A stretch of 39,052 nucleotides of DNA from JAAZPG01 sp012797375. Its GTDB lineage: Bacteria; Acidobacteriota; Aminicenantia; Aminicenantales; UBA4085. The position numbers were made by a program, and so were the translations under genes. The stretch covers positions 1 to 39,052 of the forward strand of contig CALMMC010000063.1 of assembly GCA_937868205.1 (NCBI GenBank), written 5' to 3'. Below, piece after piece: positions 15,597 to 25,013 of the stretch (positions are counted from its first letter, which is position 1; every line of letters starts with the position of its first letter). The notes below the pieces were generated by a model. The model was not told the origin of the DNA. It made no database searches and was given only the letters and a program-made list of their open reading frames with translations.

Positions 15597-17756
15597 TTAC
15601 CATCTCCAGAGGTAGCTGACCTTGAAGAAGAAGCCTCGCTTGGTTTCCATGTACCGCTCGCTCTCGACATATTCGAGCCCGTCCCACCGGATCCGCTCGA
15701 AGGCCGAGCCGTAACCCGCGTAAACGACCGTCCCCGGGATGTACGTGAAGGATGCCAGGAAATCGGCCGTCCAGCGCTTGTAATACGTGTTGTACTCGGC
15801 GATGGCCCGGAGGAAGAGATACTTGTTGATCTGGAAGGTGTTGTGGCTGCGGACGATCGTGTAGTCGTAGATCTTGACCTTGTCCGACCGGCGGGCGAAG
15901 TCACGGTAGACGAGGTCGAGAGCGAAGGTCAGCTGGTCGGTCGGCTGGAAGGACAGGCCGGCGCTGGCTTGGTTCGAGTCTCCCTGGTAAGGATCGTCGG
16001 GGTCGTAATAAATGGATCCCCGGTTTCGATAAAACAGGTTGAGATAAACCTGTTTGGTAAGCTGGCTGTAGAATTGAAAGCCGTATCCGCTCCGCCCGAA
16101 GCGGCGGGCCTCGTACACCTCGTTGGCCAGCATCCCCTCGAAGCGGACCTGGGTCGACCGGGGAAGGAAGAACCGGAGGCAGAACATGTTGAACGTCTCG
16201 AACATGTTCGAGGTCGTGTCTTGGAGATGGTAGGACCAGTAGAAGGTGTCATACCTCTGGATGATCTTGGACTTTGGGTAGAACATGAGGATTCCGCAGG
16301 CCGCCAAGCGCCGCAGCCCCGTCCGCTCGAGGAAGCCCGTGTCCACCTGGAAGTTGCGGGAAATGTCCTGGTATCCGAAATCGAGGTAGTAATTCCGCGT
16401 GCCCTGGTTGTAACGAAGGCCGAGGGCGTGGCCGCCGGCCGTTTCTCCCCCGTCCGGGGCCTTGGAAAACGACCCGAAGAGATGGAAGTCGGCGAAACTG
16501 ATCGGGCTCAGCCGGAACCGGCCGTCCGCGCCGATGACCCGGTTGAATCCGCCGGTCACGTCCCGGGCGGTATAGTATCCGCCGATGAAGGAATCGTCCT
16601 TCAAAGCGTGCTTGAGCCGGAAGACGGAGAAATAGGGATGCTCATCGTCGGCTCCGGGCTGGTTGTCGCGGGCGAAGATGGCGGCGATGGAATTGGCCGC
16701 CCCGATTTTCCCGGACAGCTTGAAGCCGTATGTCGGATCGATGATCGTCCGGGTGTGAAGAAGGGCATAGAGGGGCGCGTCCTCGGTGTTTCCGGCGACC
16801 GAGAAGATCTCGTTTCCCTCGAGGAAGAACGGCCTCTTCTCGGGGTAGAAGAGGGCATACCGGAGGTTGATGTCGACCTGGCCGGCGTCCGACTCGACCT
16901 GGCTGAAGTCGGGATTGAGGGCCGCGTCCAAGGTCAGGTCGGTCGTCAAGCCGACCTTGGCCGTCAAGCTGACGTCGGTCGCCCTCTCCTCTCTTTTCAT
17001 CGTTCCCTCGTCGACGGCTCTTCGGTCGGAATGCGTTACGGCCGGGAGGATCTCGACGACGCGTTTGAACCGCCACCCGGTGACGGCGATCGGCTGGGTC
17101 TGAGCGAGAAAGCTGCTCTTGTCGGGGTAGACGGGCGGGGCGCTGGCCATTTCCGAGGTTCGGACGATCTGGCGGAAGTAGGCCAGCCGGATGGTGATCG
17201 TCTTGCCCGAAGGAAACCGGATGCTCTGCAGCGGGACGCGGTATTCGACGATATAGCCCTGGTCGTCGAGCCGGCCCTTGCTGTCCCAGACGAAATCTTG
17301 TTCGGCGGTCAAGTTGCCGTCGGTTGTCATGATGCCGTCGCCCTGGACGCCGAGGGGATTGACCAGGAAAGAATAGCCGTTCTGCATCGTGTTGTAGGTG
17401 TCGACCACGATCCCGACGAAATCGTCGGCGTACATGTCGTCCCGCTTGGCCAGGGTGGCCTTGATCTTGGACGGTTCCGTGTCATAGCACCGGAAGGCGA
17501 AGTAGAGGTTGTCGGCATCGTACAGGAAATACGCCTCGGTCTTCTGGCTGGGCTCCTTGCCGTAGTCCGGCTGAAACGTCTTGAATTCCGACATGGCGTA
17601 AGCCCCGTCCCATTCGCCGGGATCGAGCTTGCCGTCGATGACGGGGGGCTTGGCCGTGGTGGCCAGCTCGAGAGTCGTCAAGGCGGAAAGAAAAACGGGA
17701 AGAAAAACAGCGGTCAAGGCAACCGCGGTGATGAGTTTTCTCAAGCGGGTGTTCAT
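15597..17756 (-). CDS. DUF5916 protein: CBM9-like domain plus beta-barrel
   Basis: The 719-residue protein has a signal peptide (LITAVALTAVFLPVFLSA), an N-terminal CBM9-like sandwich at about 20-210 (PPVIDGKLDPGEWDGAY, YFLYDADNLYFAFRCYD, VEYRVPLQSIRF) and a long DUF5916 region with LNPDFSQVESD and FYPEKRPFFLEGNEIF, ending in alternating aromatic strands and a terminal Trp typical of outer-membrane barrels. GGAGGA precedes the ATG at 17756 by about 9 bases. Members of this family are common in Bacteroidota and Acidobacteriota; their function is unknown, with glycan or peptide handling at the outer membrane suspected. A divergent paralogue starts at 17913. Confidence 0.88.
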   Translation of the reverse strand: MNTRLRKLITAVALTAVFLPVFLSALTTLELATTAKPPVIDGKLDPGEWDGAYAMSEFKTFQPDYGKEPSQKTEAYFLYDADNLYFAFRCYDTEPSKIKATLAKRDDMYADDFVGIVVDTYNTMQNGYSFLVNPLGVQGDGIMTTDGNLTAEQDFVWDSKGRLDDQGYIVEYRVPLQSIRFPSGKTITIRLAYFRQIVRTSEMASAPPVYPDKSSFLAQTQPIAVTGWRFKRVVEILPAVTHSDRRAVDEGTMKREERATDVSLTAKVGLTTDLTLDAALNPDFSQVESDAGQVDINLRYALFYPEKRPFFLEGNEIFSVAGNTEDAPLYALLHTRTIIDPTYGFKLSGKIGAANSIAAIFARDNQPGADDEHPYFSVFRLKHALKDDSFIGGYYTARDVTGGFNRVIGADGRFRLSPISFADFHLFGSFSKAPDGGETAGGHALGLRYNQGTRNYYLDFGYQDISRNFQVDTGFLERTGLRRLAACGILMFYPKSKIIQRYDTFYWSYHLQDTTSNMFETFNMFCLRFFLPRSTQVRFEGMLANEVYEARRFGRSGYGFQFYSQLTKQVYLNLFYRNRGSIYYDPDDPYQGDSNQASAGLSFQPTDQLTFALDLVYRDFARRSDKVKIYDYTIVRSHNTFQINKYLFLRAIAEYNTYYKRWTADFLASFTYIPGTVVYAGYGSAFERIRWDGLEYVESERYMETKRGFFFKVSYLWRW

Positions 17757-17825
17757 GTCGAAATCCTCCGTAAAGCAACCGCGCGGCAATCGTCGTTGAC
17801 CGCCCGTTCATTCGGATATACGGTG

Positions 17826-17862
17826 CGGAGGGAAAAAAGGTTCATGTCAACCTTTTCCTCCG
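17826..17862. promoter_or_regulatory. Dyad between divergent DUF5916 genes
   Basis: CGGAGGGAAAAAAGGTT (17826-17842) and AACCTTTTCCTCCG (17849-17862) form a long imperfect inverted repeat around CATGTC, with a perfect 8-bp core AAAAGGTT/AACCTTTT. It is centred in the 156-base gap between the two divergent start codons, the position expected of a shared operator. It has no T-tract layout of a terminator for either gene, since no gene ends here. Confidence 0.6.
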
Positions 17863-17912
17863 CCCGAGAGTCTTTCCTTCTGTGAGCTTGGAAAATAACA
17901 TGAGAGGATGTC

Positions 17913-20570
17913 ATGAATAATCGTTTCTTCCGCATCGGAGCCGCTTTATTGATCCTCGGCGCCGTCGGACAGGTTCTGGCCGGCGCGGCCGGCGGTCCCG
18001 GCGTCAAGAAATGCGCGGCGATCCGGATCGGCGAAAGCGTCCCGGTCATCGACGGCCGGCTCGTCGATTCCGCCTGGGAGAACGGATCCTGGGAAAGCGG
18101 CTTCGTCCAAAGAGATCCCTACGAGGGGCGGGAACCTACGGAACAAACGTCCTTCAAGATTCTTTACGATGATAAAAATGTTTACGTCGGCATCCGGGCC
18201 CATGATACCCGCCCCGACTTGATCGAAAAACGCCTCGGCCGCCGGGATCAAGCCGGCGGGGACGTGGTTCTGGTCGCTTTCGACAGTCTCCATGACCACT
18301 TGACCGCTTATGTCTTCTCGGTCAACGCCGCCGGAGTCAAGGCCGACCAGATCGTGGCAAACAACGGCCTTTCCGCCGGCGGCGGGGAGGAAGACATGAG
18401 CTGGGATCCCATTTGGGACGCGGCTGTTTCCTCGGATGATCAAGGCTGGTCGGCCGAAATGAGGATTCCTCTCTCCCAGCTTCGGTTCGGGGTCAAGGAC
18501 GAGCAGGAATGGGGGCTCCAGGTCCTTCGGACCCTGTTTCGGACCAACGAAACTTCCGAGTGGCAGCTCATTCCCCGAAAAGCCCCCGGCTGGGTTCACC
18601 TCTTCGGCGAGCTGGGCGGGCTGGCGGGCCTGGCCGCGCCGCACCAAGTCGAGGTCATGCCTTACGCGGTCGGAAGCCTGATGTCCTCCCGCCCCGTCCC
18701 GGGGAATCCCTTCGCCACCGGGCGGAACCGGAGGCTGCGGAGCGGCTTGGACGGCAAGGTCGGGGTGACGAGCGACCTGACGTTGAACCTGACCATCAAT
18801 CCCGATTTCGGGCAGGTCGAGGCTGATCCCTCCGTGGTCAATCTGACGGCGCTCGAGACGTTTTTACAGGAGAAGCGTCCGTTTTTCATCGAGGGCCGGA
18901 ATCTTTTCGATTTCCGGCTCACGAGCGGCGACGGCGATTTTTCCTACGACAACCTTTTCTATTCCCGCCGGGTAGGCCGCTCACCCCAGGTCATGCCCGG
19001 GGGGCCTGGTTTCGTCGACATGCCGGCGGCCGCGACGATCTTGGGCGCGTTCAAGCTGACGGGGAAAACCAAGTCGGGATTTTCCCTCGGCCTCATGGAA
19101 TCGGTCACGTCGCGGGAATCGGCCTCGGTTTTTCACGATGAGGTTTACACCGATGTGGCCGTGGAGCCCCTGACCAATTATTTCGCCGCCCGGGTTCAAA
19201 AGGACTGGAACAGCGGGGCGACGGTCCTCGGGGGGATGATCACGGCCGTCAACCGGGAGGCGGCCGGCGGAGCGTTCGAGACTCTTCACCGGGCCGCTTA
19301 TTCCGGAGGGATTGATTTTTCCCACAGCTGGGGAAACCGGAATTATTACCTCAGCTTCAAGGCTGTGACGAGCCATGTCCGGGGAACGGCCGAGGCGATC
19401 CTGGCGACCCAGCTCTCTCCCCTCCGCTATTTCCAGCGTCCGGACGCGGGATATGTCACTCTCGATCCCAGGCGGACGTCCTTGACCGGCACGGGGGGCA
19501 ATTTCGAGATCGGCAAGCAGGGCGGGGGAAACTGGACGTATGCCGCCGGCGTGACGTGGCGCTCGCCCGGGCTGGAGCTCAACGACGCCGGCTATCTCCG
19601 GCAGACGGACATGATCATGGCGTTCGTTTGGGCCGGATACCGGGTCACGGAGCCCTTCGGGCCGTTCCGCCGAGTCAATGTCAACTTCAACGGTTGGGCG
19701 GGCTTCAACTTCGGCGGGGAGACCATTTTCGAGGGCGGCAACGTCAACCTCAACCTGACCTTGAAAAATGAATGGGAGGCCGGTTTCGGCTACAATCCCC
19801 AAGGGCCCTCCCTCTCCGCGGCGGCTCTCCGCGGCGGACCGACTCTGTATTTGCCGGGGGGGAACCACTTCTGGGGGTATGTCGGGACCGATTCGCGCAG
19901 GAAGGTCCGGTTCTCCCTTTTTGGAAGCGGGGGCCGGCGGGGGCCGGCCGAGATCGTTTCTTGGAGCATGTCCCCGGAGTTGACCGTCATCCCCAGCTCC
20001 GCCTTCCAAGTCTCCCTCGCTCCGTCCTATTCCCGGAACGACAACGTCCTCCAATACGCGGGAACGCGGACGGCCGGCGGGGAGCCGCGATACGTCTTCG
20101 GGACGATCAGCCAGGAAACGCTGGCCCTGACCTTGAGGATGACCTACTGCCTCACGCCGGACTTGACGATCCAATATTACGGGATGCCGTTCGTTTCGGC
20201 CGGCGCCTACCGCGATTTCAAGACGATCCTGAATTCGCGGTCCCGGATCCCCGAGGAGCGGTTCCGCTTGCTGGGCGAGGCGGCCGTCTATGATCCGTCC
20301 GCCCGGCAATACCGGGTGGACGAGAACGGGGACGGAACCGTGGATTACGCGTTCGGAAATCCGGACTTCAATGTCCGTGAATTCCGCTCCAACCTCGTCC
20401 TCCGCTGGGAATACACTCCCGGCTCGGCCCTCTACGTCGTTTGGTCGCAGGGGAGGACGGGATTTCTTCCCGAAGGCTCATTCGATTACAGCCGGGATTT
20501 AGGGGGCCTTTTCGACACCCACCCGGATAATGTCTTCCTGATCAAATTTTCCTATTGCTTCCAGCTTTGA
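17913..20570 (+). CDS. DUF5916 protein: CBM9-like domain plus beta-barrel
   Basis: The 885-residue protein has a signal peptide (RIGAALLILGAVGQVLAGAA), a CBM9-like N-terminal domain at about 40-220 (VPVIDGRLVDSAWENGSW, ILYDDKNVYVGIRAHD, AEMRIPLSQLRFG) and a DUF5916 barrel region (LTINPDFGQVEADPSVVN, FLQEKRPFFIEGRNLFDF). Its length fits the family, and it is longer than the divergent paralogue. GAGAGG lies 5 bases before the ATG at 17913. It converges on the RND operon, separated by a 40-base gap with a hairpin. An outer-membrane role is inferred from the signal peptide and C-terminal strand pattern; the substrate is unknown. Confidence 0.88.
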   Translation: MNNRFFRIGAALLILGAVGQVLAGAAGGPGVKKCAAIRIGESVPVIDGRLVDSAWENGSWESGFVQRDPYEGREPTEQTSFKILYDDKNVYVGIRAHDTRPDLIEKRLGRRDQAGGDVVLVAFDSLHDHLTAYVFSVNAAGVKADQIVANNGLSAGGGEEDMSWDPIWDAAVSSDDQGWSAEMRIPLSQLRFGVKDEQEWGLQVLRTLFRTNETSEWQLIPRKAPGWVHLFGELGGLAGLAAPHQVEVMPYAVGSLMSSRPVPGNPFATGRNRRLRSGLDGKVGVTSDLTLNLTINPDFGQVEADPSVVNLTALETFLQEKRPFFIEGRNLFDFRLTSGDGDFSYDNLFYSRRVGRSPQVMPGGPGFVDMPAAATILGAFKLTGKTKSGFSLGLMESVTSRESASVFHDEVYTDVAVEPLTNYFAARVQKDWNSGATVLGGMITAVNREAAGGAFETLHRAAYSGGIDFSHSWGNRNYYLSFKAVTSHVRGTAEAILATQLSPLRYFQRPDAGYVTLDPRRTSLTGTGGNFEIGKQGGGNWTYAAGVTWRSPGLELNDAGYLRQTDMIMAFVWAGYRVTEPFGPFRRVNVNFNGWAGFNFGGETIFEGGNVNLNLTLKNEWEAGFGYNPQGPSLSAAALRGGPTLYLPGGNHFWGYVGTDSRRKVRFSLFGSGGRRGPAEIVSWSMSPELTVIPSSAFQVSLAPSYSRNDNVLQYAGTRTAGGEPRYVFGTISQETLALTLRMTYCLTPDLTIQYYGMPFVSAGAYRDFKTILNSRSRIPEERFRLLGEAAVYDPSARQYRVDENGDGTVDYAFGNPDFNVREFRSNLVLRWEYTPGSALYVVWSQGRTGFLPEGSFDYSRDLGGLFDTHPDNVFLIKFSYCFQL

Positions 20571-20580
20571 GACGGCCGTC

Positions 20581-20608
20581 CCGGAGGGAAGGATTCCCTT
20601 CCCGCCGG
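20581..20608. terminator. Hairpin between convergent genes
   Basis: CCGGAGGGAAGG (20581-20592) pairs with CCTTCCCGCCGG (20597-20608) with one mismatch and a 4-base loop. It fills the gap between the stop of the DUF5916 gene and the stop of the RND gene. There is no T tract, so termination may be weak or Rho-assisted, but the site could serve both strands. Confidence 0.6.
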
Positions 20609-20610
20609 GA

Positions 20611-23600
20611 TCAGGGCGTTTCCTTTTTCTTTCCGTCCCTCTTGTGTTCGAACAGGTAGTATACGACCGGAACGACGACCAGGGTGATCAGGGTGGAGCT
20701 GGTCAAACCGCCGACGACGGCCCGGGCCAGCGGGGCCTGGGCTTCCGCGCCCTCGCCCAGGGCCAGGGCCAGGGGGATCATGGCGATGATGGTCGTCGCG
20801 GCCGTCATCAGGATCGGCCGAAGGCGGCGATGACCGGCCTCGATGACCGCGTCCCGGAGGCCCATCCCGTCCCGGCGTCGAAGCAGGTTCGTGTAGTCGA
20901 CCAGGAGGATGGCGTTGTTGACGACGATCCCGCCGAGCATGATGCAGCCGATATAAGATTGCATGTTGAAGGTCGTCCCGGTGATCCAGAGCATCAGGAC
21001 GACGCCGATGACCGCCAGGGGGACGGAAAACATGACGATGAACGGATCGCGGAGCGACTCGTAGAGCATGGCCATGATCATGTAGACGAGAAGGAGGGCC
21101 AGGGTGATGCTCAAGAGGAGTTCGCGGAAGGCCTTCTGCTGTTCCTCGTAGTCGCCGGTGAAGTTGATCGCGAAATTCGAGGGCGTCGGGATCGTGCGCA
21201 AGGCGCGCCGGGCGTCGGCCAGGACCGAGCCCATGTCCCGGCCGGCGATGTCCCCCGTGACGGTGACGACCCGTTCCCGATCCCGCCGCTCGATTCGGAT
21301 CGGCCCCCGGCGGGGCTGGACCCGGGCGACGTTGCGGAGACTGACGGCCCGACCCTCGGAATTGGTCAAGGTCAGGTCGAGGATCTCGTCGATGGACAGG
21401 AACTCGGAGTCTTTCACCTTGACCAGGACCCGGTACTCGCGCCCGCCCTCGCGGAACGTCGTGGCCTGGGTGCCCATGAGGATGGTCTGGATCGTCTGCC
21501 CGATCTGGGTGATGGACAGCTTCTGGTCGGCCGCCGCCTTGCGGTCGACGATGAACAGCTCTTCTGGATTCCCCAGGTCCCGGCTGATCCGGGTGTCGGT
21601 CACCCCGGGGAGGGCTTCAACCTTCTTCTGGACCTGGCGGGCCAAGTCTTCGGCGACGAGAAGATCATAGCCGCGGATCTCGATCTGGAGGCGGGCCATC
21701 GAGCCGCCTCCGCGCATCATCATGCCTTGCTGGCCGCCGGTGGCCCGGGTCCGGATGATGACGCCCGGGATATCGCTCAGGTCGCGGCGGAGGTCGGCCG
21801 CGACCGTCTCGCTGGAGCGCGAGCGCTTGTTTTTCGGAACGAGCTTGACGGTGAGGTTGCCCGTGTTCGAACCGCTCCGCCAGCCCCCGCCTCCGGCGTT
21901 TTCCTCGAGGCTGATCATTTCCGGAACCGTCCGCCGGACGACGGCCGACACTTGTTTGATTTTATCGTCCATGAGGCCGAGGCGCGTGCCGACTTCCATC
22001 TCGACGCTCACCCGGACCTCGCCCTCGTCCGTCGCCGGCATGAACTCGTTACCCACGGCCCGGATGAGCAGCAGGCTGACGATGAGGAGACCGCCGGCGA
22101 TTCCCAGAATCACGGCCTTGTGATCAAGGGCGTAGACGAGCAGGCGGCGGTAGGCCTTCTCCAGCTTGGCCACGACGCCCCGGGTCGACCGGACGAAGGC
22201 GACGTGGAATCCCGGGGCCGAGCCCGGCTCGATTTTCTCCACACGGAGATAGCGGCTGCAGAGCATCGGAACCAAGGTCAGGGCGACGAAGAGAGAGACG
22301 ATCAGGGAGAAGCTGATCACGTAAGCCAGCTGCTTGAACATGATCCCGGACATCCCGCGGATGAAAACCATAGGCATGAAGACCGAAACGGTGGTCAGCG
22401 TGCTGGCGATGATCGCCGAGATGACCTCTTGGCTTCCCAGGACGGAGGCTTGGCGGATGGGCAGGCCGCCTTCGTGCAGGCGGTAGATGTTTTCCAGGAC
22501 GACAATGCCGTTGTCGACCATCATGCCGACCCCCAAGGCCAGGCCGCCCAGGGTCATGATGTTCAAGGTGAAGCCGCCGAAGTAAATCAGGGCGAACGTC
22601 CCGATGATGGAAATCGGGATGGCCGCCCCGATGACCAGGGTGCTCCGGATATTGCCCAGGAAGAACAGCAGGACGAAGACGGCCAGCATTCCGCCGTAGA
22701 GAGCCGAGGAGCCGACGTTGTTGATCGCCCGCCGGATATACTGGGCGCTGTCGCTGACGACGATCAGCTCGATCTGGGGCAGGTCTTCCCGGATCTTGGC
22801 CAACTCGGCCTTGATGCCCTCGGCCACGGCGACGGTGTTCTTGCCGGACTGCTTGTTGATGGCGATCCGCGTGCCGGGCTTGTCGTTGATCCGGACGACC
22901 CGGGTGATCTTGCGGAAGGTGTCCTCGATGGAGGCGATGTCCCTGAGCAGGATGGGGGAACCGTTCCGAAAAGCCACGACGGTGTTCCGGATCTGGTCCA
23001 GGTCGGTGAACGCCCCCGGGATCCGGAGAAGAATTTCATAGTTGCCCCGCTCGATCTGGCCGATGGGCAGGTCGAGGTTTTCCCTGCGGATGACGGACGT
23101 GATCGTGTCCATCGGGATCCCCAGGGCCTTGATCTTATCGGCCTGGAGGTTGACTTGGATCTCCCGCTCGCGTCCTCCCCAGACGTCGACCGAGGCGACG
23201 CCGGGGACGCGCTCGAGCCGGTAGACGATCTGCTCGTCGATGAGGCGCCGGGTTCGGATCGGGTCGAGATTGCTGAGGACGCCGACCATGAGGATCGGGA
23301 ACTGGGCCGGATCGAATTTCCGGAGCGTCGGCCGGTCCACGTCCTCGGGCAGGCGCCCGACGACCCGGTCCAGCCGCTCCCGGATGTCGTCGGCGGCCGC
23401 GTCCAAGTCCGTCCCCCAATCGAAGGTGACCCGCACGACGCTGCTGCCTTCCGACGAGGTGGAAAAAACCTCCTCCACTCCCGGAACCGCGCTCATCGCC
23501 TCCTCGATGGGCCGGGTGATGAGTTCCTCGATCTCCTCGGGCCCGGTGTTTTCGTAGGAGCAGACGACGTTGACGGTCGGATAGGTGATCTCGGGCATCA

Positions 23601-23706
23601 GGTCGACGGGCAGCCGGTTGAGGGCGACGAAGCCGACGACGACGATGACCAGGGTGATCATCACGGTGAAGACCGGCCGCCGGATGGAGAATTCGGAAAT
23701 GGTCAT
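20611..23706 (-). CDS. RND efflux pump inner-membrane permease
   Basis: The 1031-residue protein is a full-length AcrB/MdtB-type (HAE1/HAE2-like) transporter: MTISEFSIRRPVFTVMITL start, LPVDLMPEITYPTVNV, the TM4 motif GVGMMVDNGIVVLENIYR and the TM10 motif GGIVVNNAILLVDYTNLL. The second acidic residue of the AcrB Asp-Asp pair is Asn here (VDN), as in many RND proteins outside the AcrB group. It is the proton-driven trimer that exports drugs, detergents or lipids through an adaptor and a TolC channel, both encoded just upstream. The ATG at 23706 overlaps the adaptor stop as ATGA. Frames starting farther upstream have an unnatural Arg/Gly-rich extension. Confidence 0.96.
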   Translation of the reverse strand: MTISEFSIRRPVFTVMITLVIVVVGFVALNRLPVDLMPEITYPTVNVVCSYENTGPEEIEELITRPIEEAMSAVPGVEEVFSTSSEGSSVVRVTFDWGTDLDAAADDIRERLDRVVGRLPEDVDRPTLRKFDPAQFPILMVGVLSNLDPIRTRRLIDEQIVYRLERVPGVASVDVWGGREREIQVNLQADKIKALGIPMDTITSVIRRENLDLPIGQIERGNYEILLRIPGAFTDLDQIRNTVVAFRNGSPILLRDIASIEDTFRKITRVVRINDKPGTRIAINKQSGKNTVAVAEGIKAELAKIREDLPQIELIVVSDSAQYIRRAINNVGSSALYGGMLAVFVLLFFLGNIRSTLVIGAAIPISIIGTFALIYFGGFTLNIMTLGGLALGVGMMVDNGIVVLENIYRLHEGGLPIRQASVLGSQEVISAIIASTLTTVSVFMPMVFIRGMSGIMFKQLAYVISFSLIVSLFVALTLVPMLCSRYLRVEKIEPGSAPGFHVAFVRSTRGVVAKLEKAYRRLLVYALDHKAVILGIAGGLLIVSLLLIRAVGNEFMPATDEGEVRVSVEMEVGTRLGLMDDKIKQVSAVVRRTVPEMISLEENAGGGGWRSGSNTGNLTVKLVPKNKRSRSSETVAADLRRDLSDIPGVIIRTRATGGQQGMMMRGGGSMARLQIEIRGYDLLVAEDLARQVQKKVEALPGVTDTRISRDLGNPEELFIVDRKAAADQKLSITQIGQTIQTILMGTQATTFREGGREYRVLVKVKDSEFLSIDEILDLTLTNSEGRAVSLRNVARVQPRRGPIRIERRDRERVVTVTGDIAGRDMGSVLADARRALRTIPTPSNFAINFTGDYEEQQKAFRELLLSITLALLLVYMIMAMLYESLRDPFIVMFSVPLAVIGVVLMLWITGTTFNMQSYIGCIMLGGIVVNNAILLVDYTNLLRRRDGMGLRDAVIEAGHRRLRPILMTAATTIIAMIPLALALGEGAEAQAPLARAVVGGLTSSTLITLVVVPVVYYLFEHKRDGKKKETP

Positions 23707-25013
23707 CGCGTTGCTCCGTGGGGCTTGCCGGCCGGATCCGCGGCCGGCGGCCCGCCCCCGTTTGCCTGCGGCAGGATCAGGCCGACCCCGTCCTCCAGGA
23801 GATGCTGGCCGAGGGTGACGACCTGCCCGGTCAGCCCGGCCGGTTCGACGACCTCCGCCCATTCCCCGGAAACGATCCCGGTCCTCACCGGGACGAAGAC
23901 CGCCTTCCTCGTTTTTAAATCGGCCAGAAAAACGCCGGCCGCTCCGGCGCGCTGAACGACCGCGCTGAGCGGGACGATCGTCGCCTCCGCCCGCCGGTCG
24001 TACTCGATTTCGGCGGTGATAAACATCCCCGGCTTGAGGAGGCCGTTCGGATTCTCGATCTCGATTTCGACGCGGGCCTGCCGGGACGTTTCGTTCAGCA
24101 GGGGCGACATCCGGGCGACCCGCCCGATAAAGGCCGTGTCGGGGAACGCCGTGCTCAGGATGTTGGTTTCCTGGCCGGGCTGGAGGCGGTAGGAATCCCG
24201 GTCGGTGACGAAGATCACGGCCGTGATGGGGTGGAGCTCGATGATCGACAGGATCGCGCCGTTGGCCGGGAGCATCGATCCCTCGGTGACAAAGCGTTCG
24301 CCGACGTACCGGACCGCGCTTCCCCGCTCCCAGGCGGCCTGGATCCGGGTATAAGACAGCCGGAGGCGGGCCGTTTCCAGGGCCGCGGTCCGGTTGGCTT
24401 CCTGGGCCTGGGCGACATTGGACCGGGCTTCCTGGGCTTCATACTGGGCCCGGGCGGCGTCGAGCTGCGAATCCGATTGGATGCCCTTGGCGTGGAGCGA
24501 CTTGGCTCTTTCCAAGTCCCGCTTGACCATCTCCAGGGAGCTTTTCGCCTCGGCCAGGTTGGCTTGGGCGACGCGGAGATCGGCCTCGGCCTGGGCGACT
24601 TGCTGGCGATACTCATCGTCCTCGAGAACGGCGACCAGCTGGCCCTGCCGGACGGTGTCGCCGATATCGACCAGAAGCTGCTTGATCCGGCCCGAGATTT
24701 TGGGAGCGACGGTAAAGCTCGTCTTGGGGATCAGGGTGCCCGAGAACAAGCCCACGTCGCGGATCGGCCCGCGGCGGATCGCGGCGGTTTCGACGGCGAC
24801 CATGACGTTCCGGGGCCCGTTCTGCGGGCCTTTCTTGGCGAAAAAGACTTGATAAGCGCCCCAACCGGCCGCGATCAGGACGGCGGCCAAGGCGATTTTC
24901 ACCGGGAGCTTGGCCCGGCGGAGGATTTGAAAAAACGATTGTTTAGGCATGGCGGATCTCGCTTGGGAATTGGTGTCGTTTGACGGTTTATCGGTCATGG
25001 GAGGAACAGTCAT
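23703..25013 (-). CDS. RND efflux periplasmic adaptor (MFP/HlyD type)
   Basis: The 436-residue protein has one N-terminal membrane segment (LPVKIALAAVLIAAGWGAYQ), a lipoyl-like half (TSFTVAPKISGRIKQLLVDI), a coiled-coil hairpin at about residues 135-210 (EADLRVAQANLAEAKSSLEM), and beta-barrel and membrane-proximal domains (LLNETSRQARVEIEIENPNG). It bridges the RND trimer and the outer-membrane channel. The ATG at 25013 overlaps the TolC-like stop as ATGA; later in-frame ATGs at 24998 and 24950 are possible starts, since the ribosome site for the first is poorly spaced. It ends in an ATGA overlap with the permease gene, so all three proteins are translationally coupled. Confidence 0.94.
   Translation of the reverse strand: MTVPPMTDKPSNDTNSQARSAMPKQSFFQILRRAKLPVKIALAAVLIAAGWGAYQVFFAKKGPQNGPRNVMVAVETAAIRRGPIRDVGLFSGTLIPKTSFTVAPKISGRIKQLLVDIGDTVRQGQLVAVLEDDEYRQQVAQAEADLRVAQANLAEAKSSLEMVKRDLERAKSLHAKGIQSDSQLDAARAQYEAQEARSNVAQAQEANRTAALETARLRLSYTRIQAAWERGSAVRYVGERFVTEGSMLPANGAILSIIELHPITAVIFVTDRDSYRLQPGQETNILSTAFPDTAFIGRVARMSPLLNETSRQARVEIEIENPNGLLKPGMFITAEIEYDRRAEATIVPLSAVVQRAGAAGVFLADLKTRKAVFVPVRTGIVSGEWAEVVEPAGLTGQVVTLGQHLLEDGVGLILPQANGGGPPAADPAGKPHGATR

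Noticed and set aside
15396..17885. Open frame of 829 codons on + opposite the DUF5916 gene
   Set aside because: Acidic, Val/Gly/Glu-rich mirror sequence of a gene with signal peptide and conserved motifs on the other strand.
20644..23955. Open frame of 1103 codons on + opposite the RND permease
   Set aside because: Its product is a Asp/Gly/Gln/Arg-rich low-complexity chain with no domain, exactly antisense to a complete RND protein. Long antisense frames are expected in GC-rich genes.
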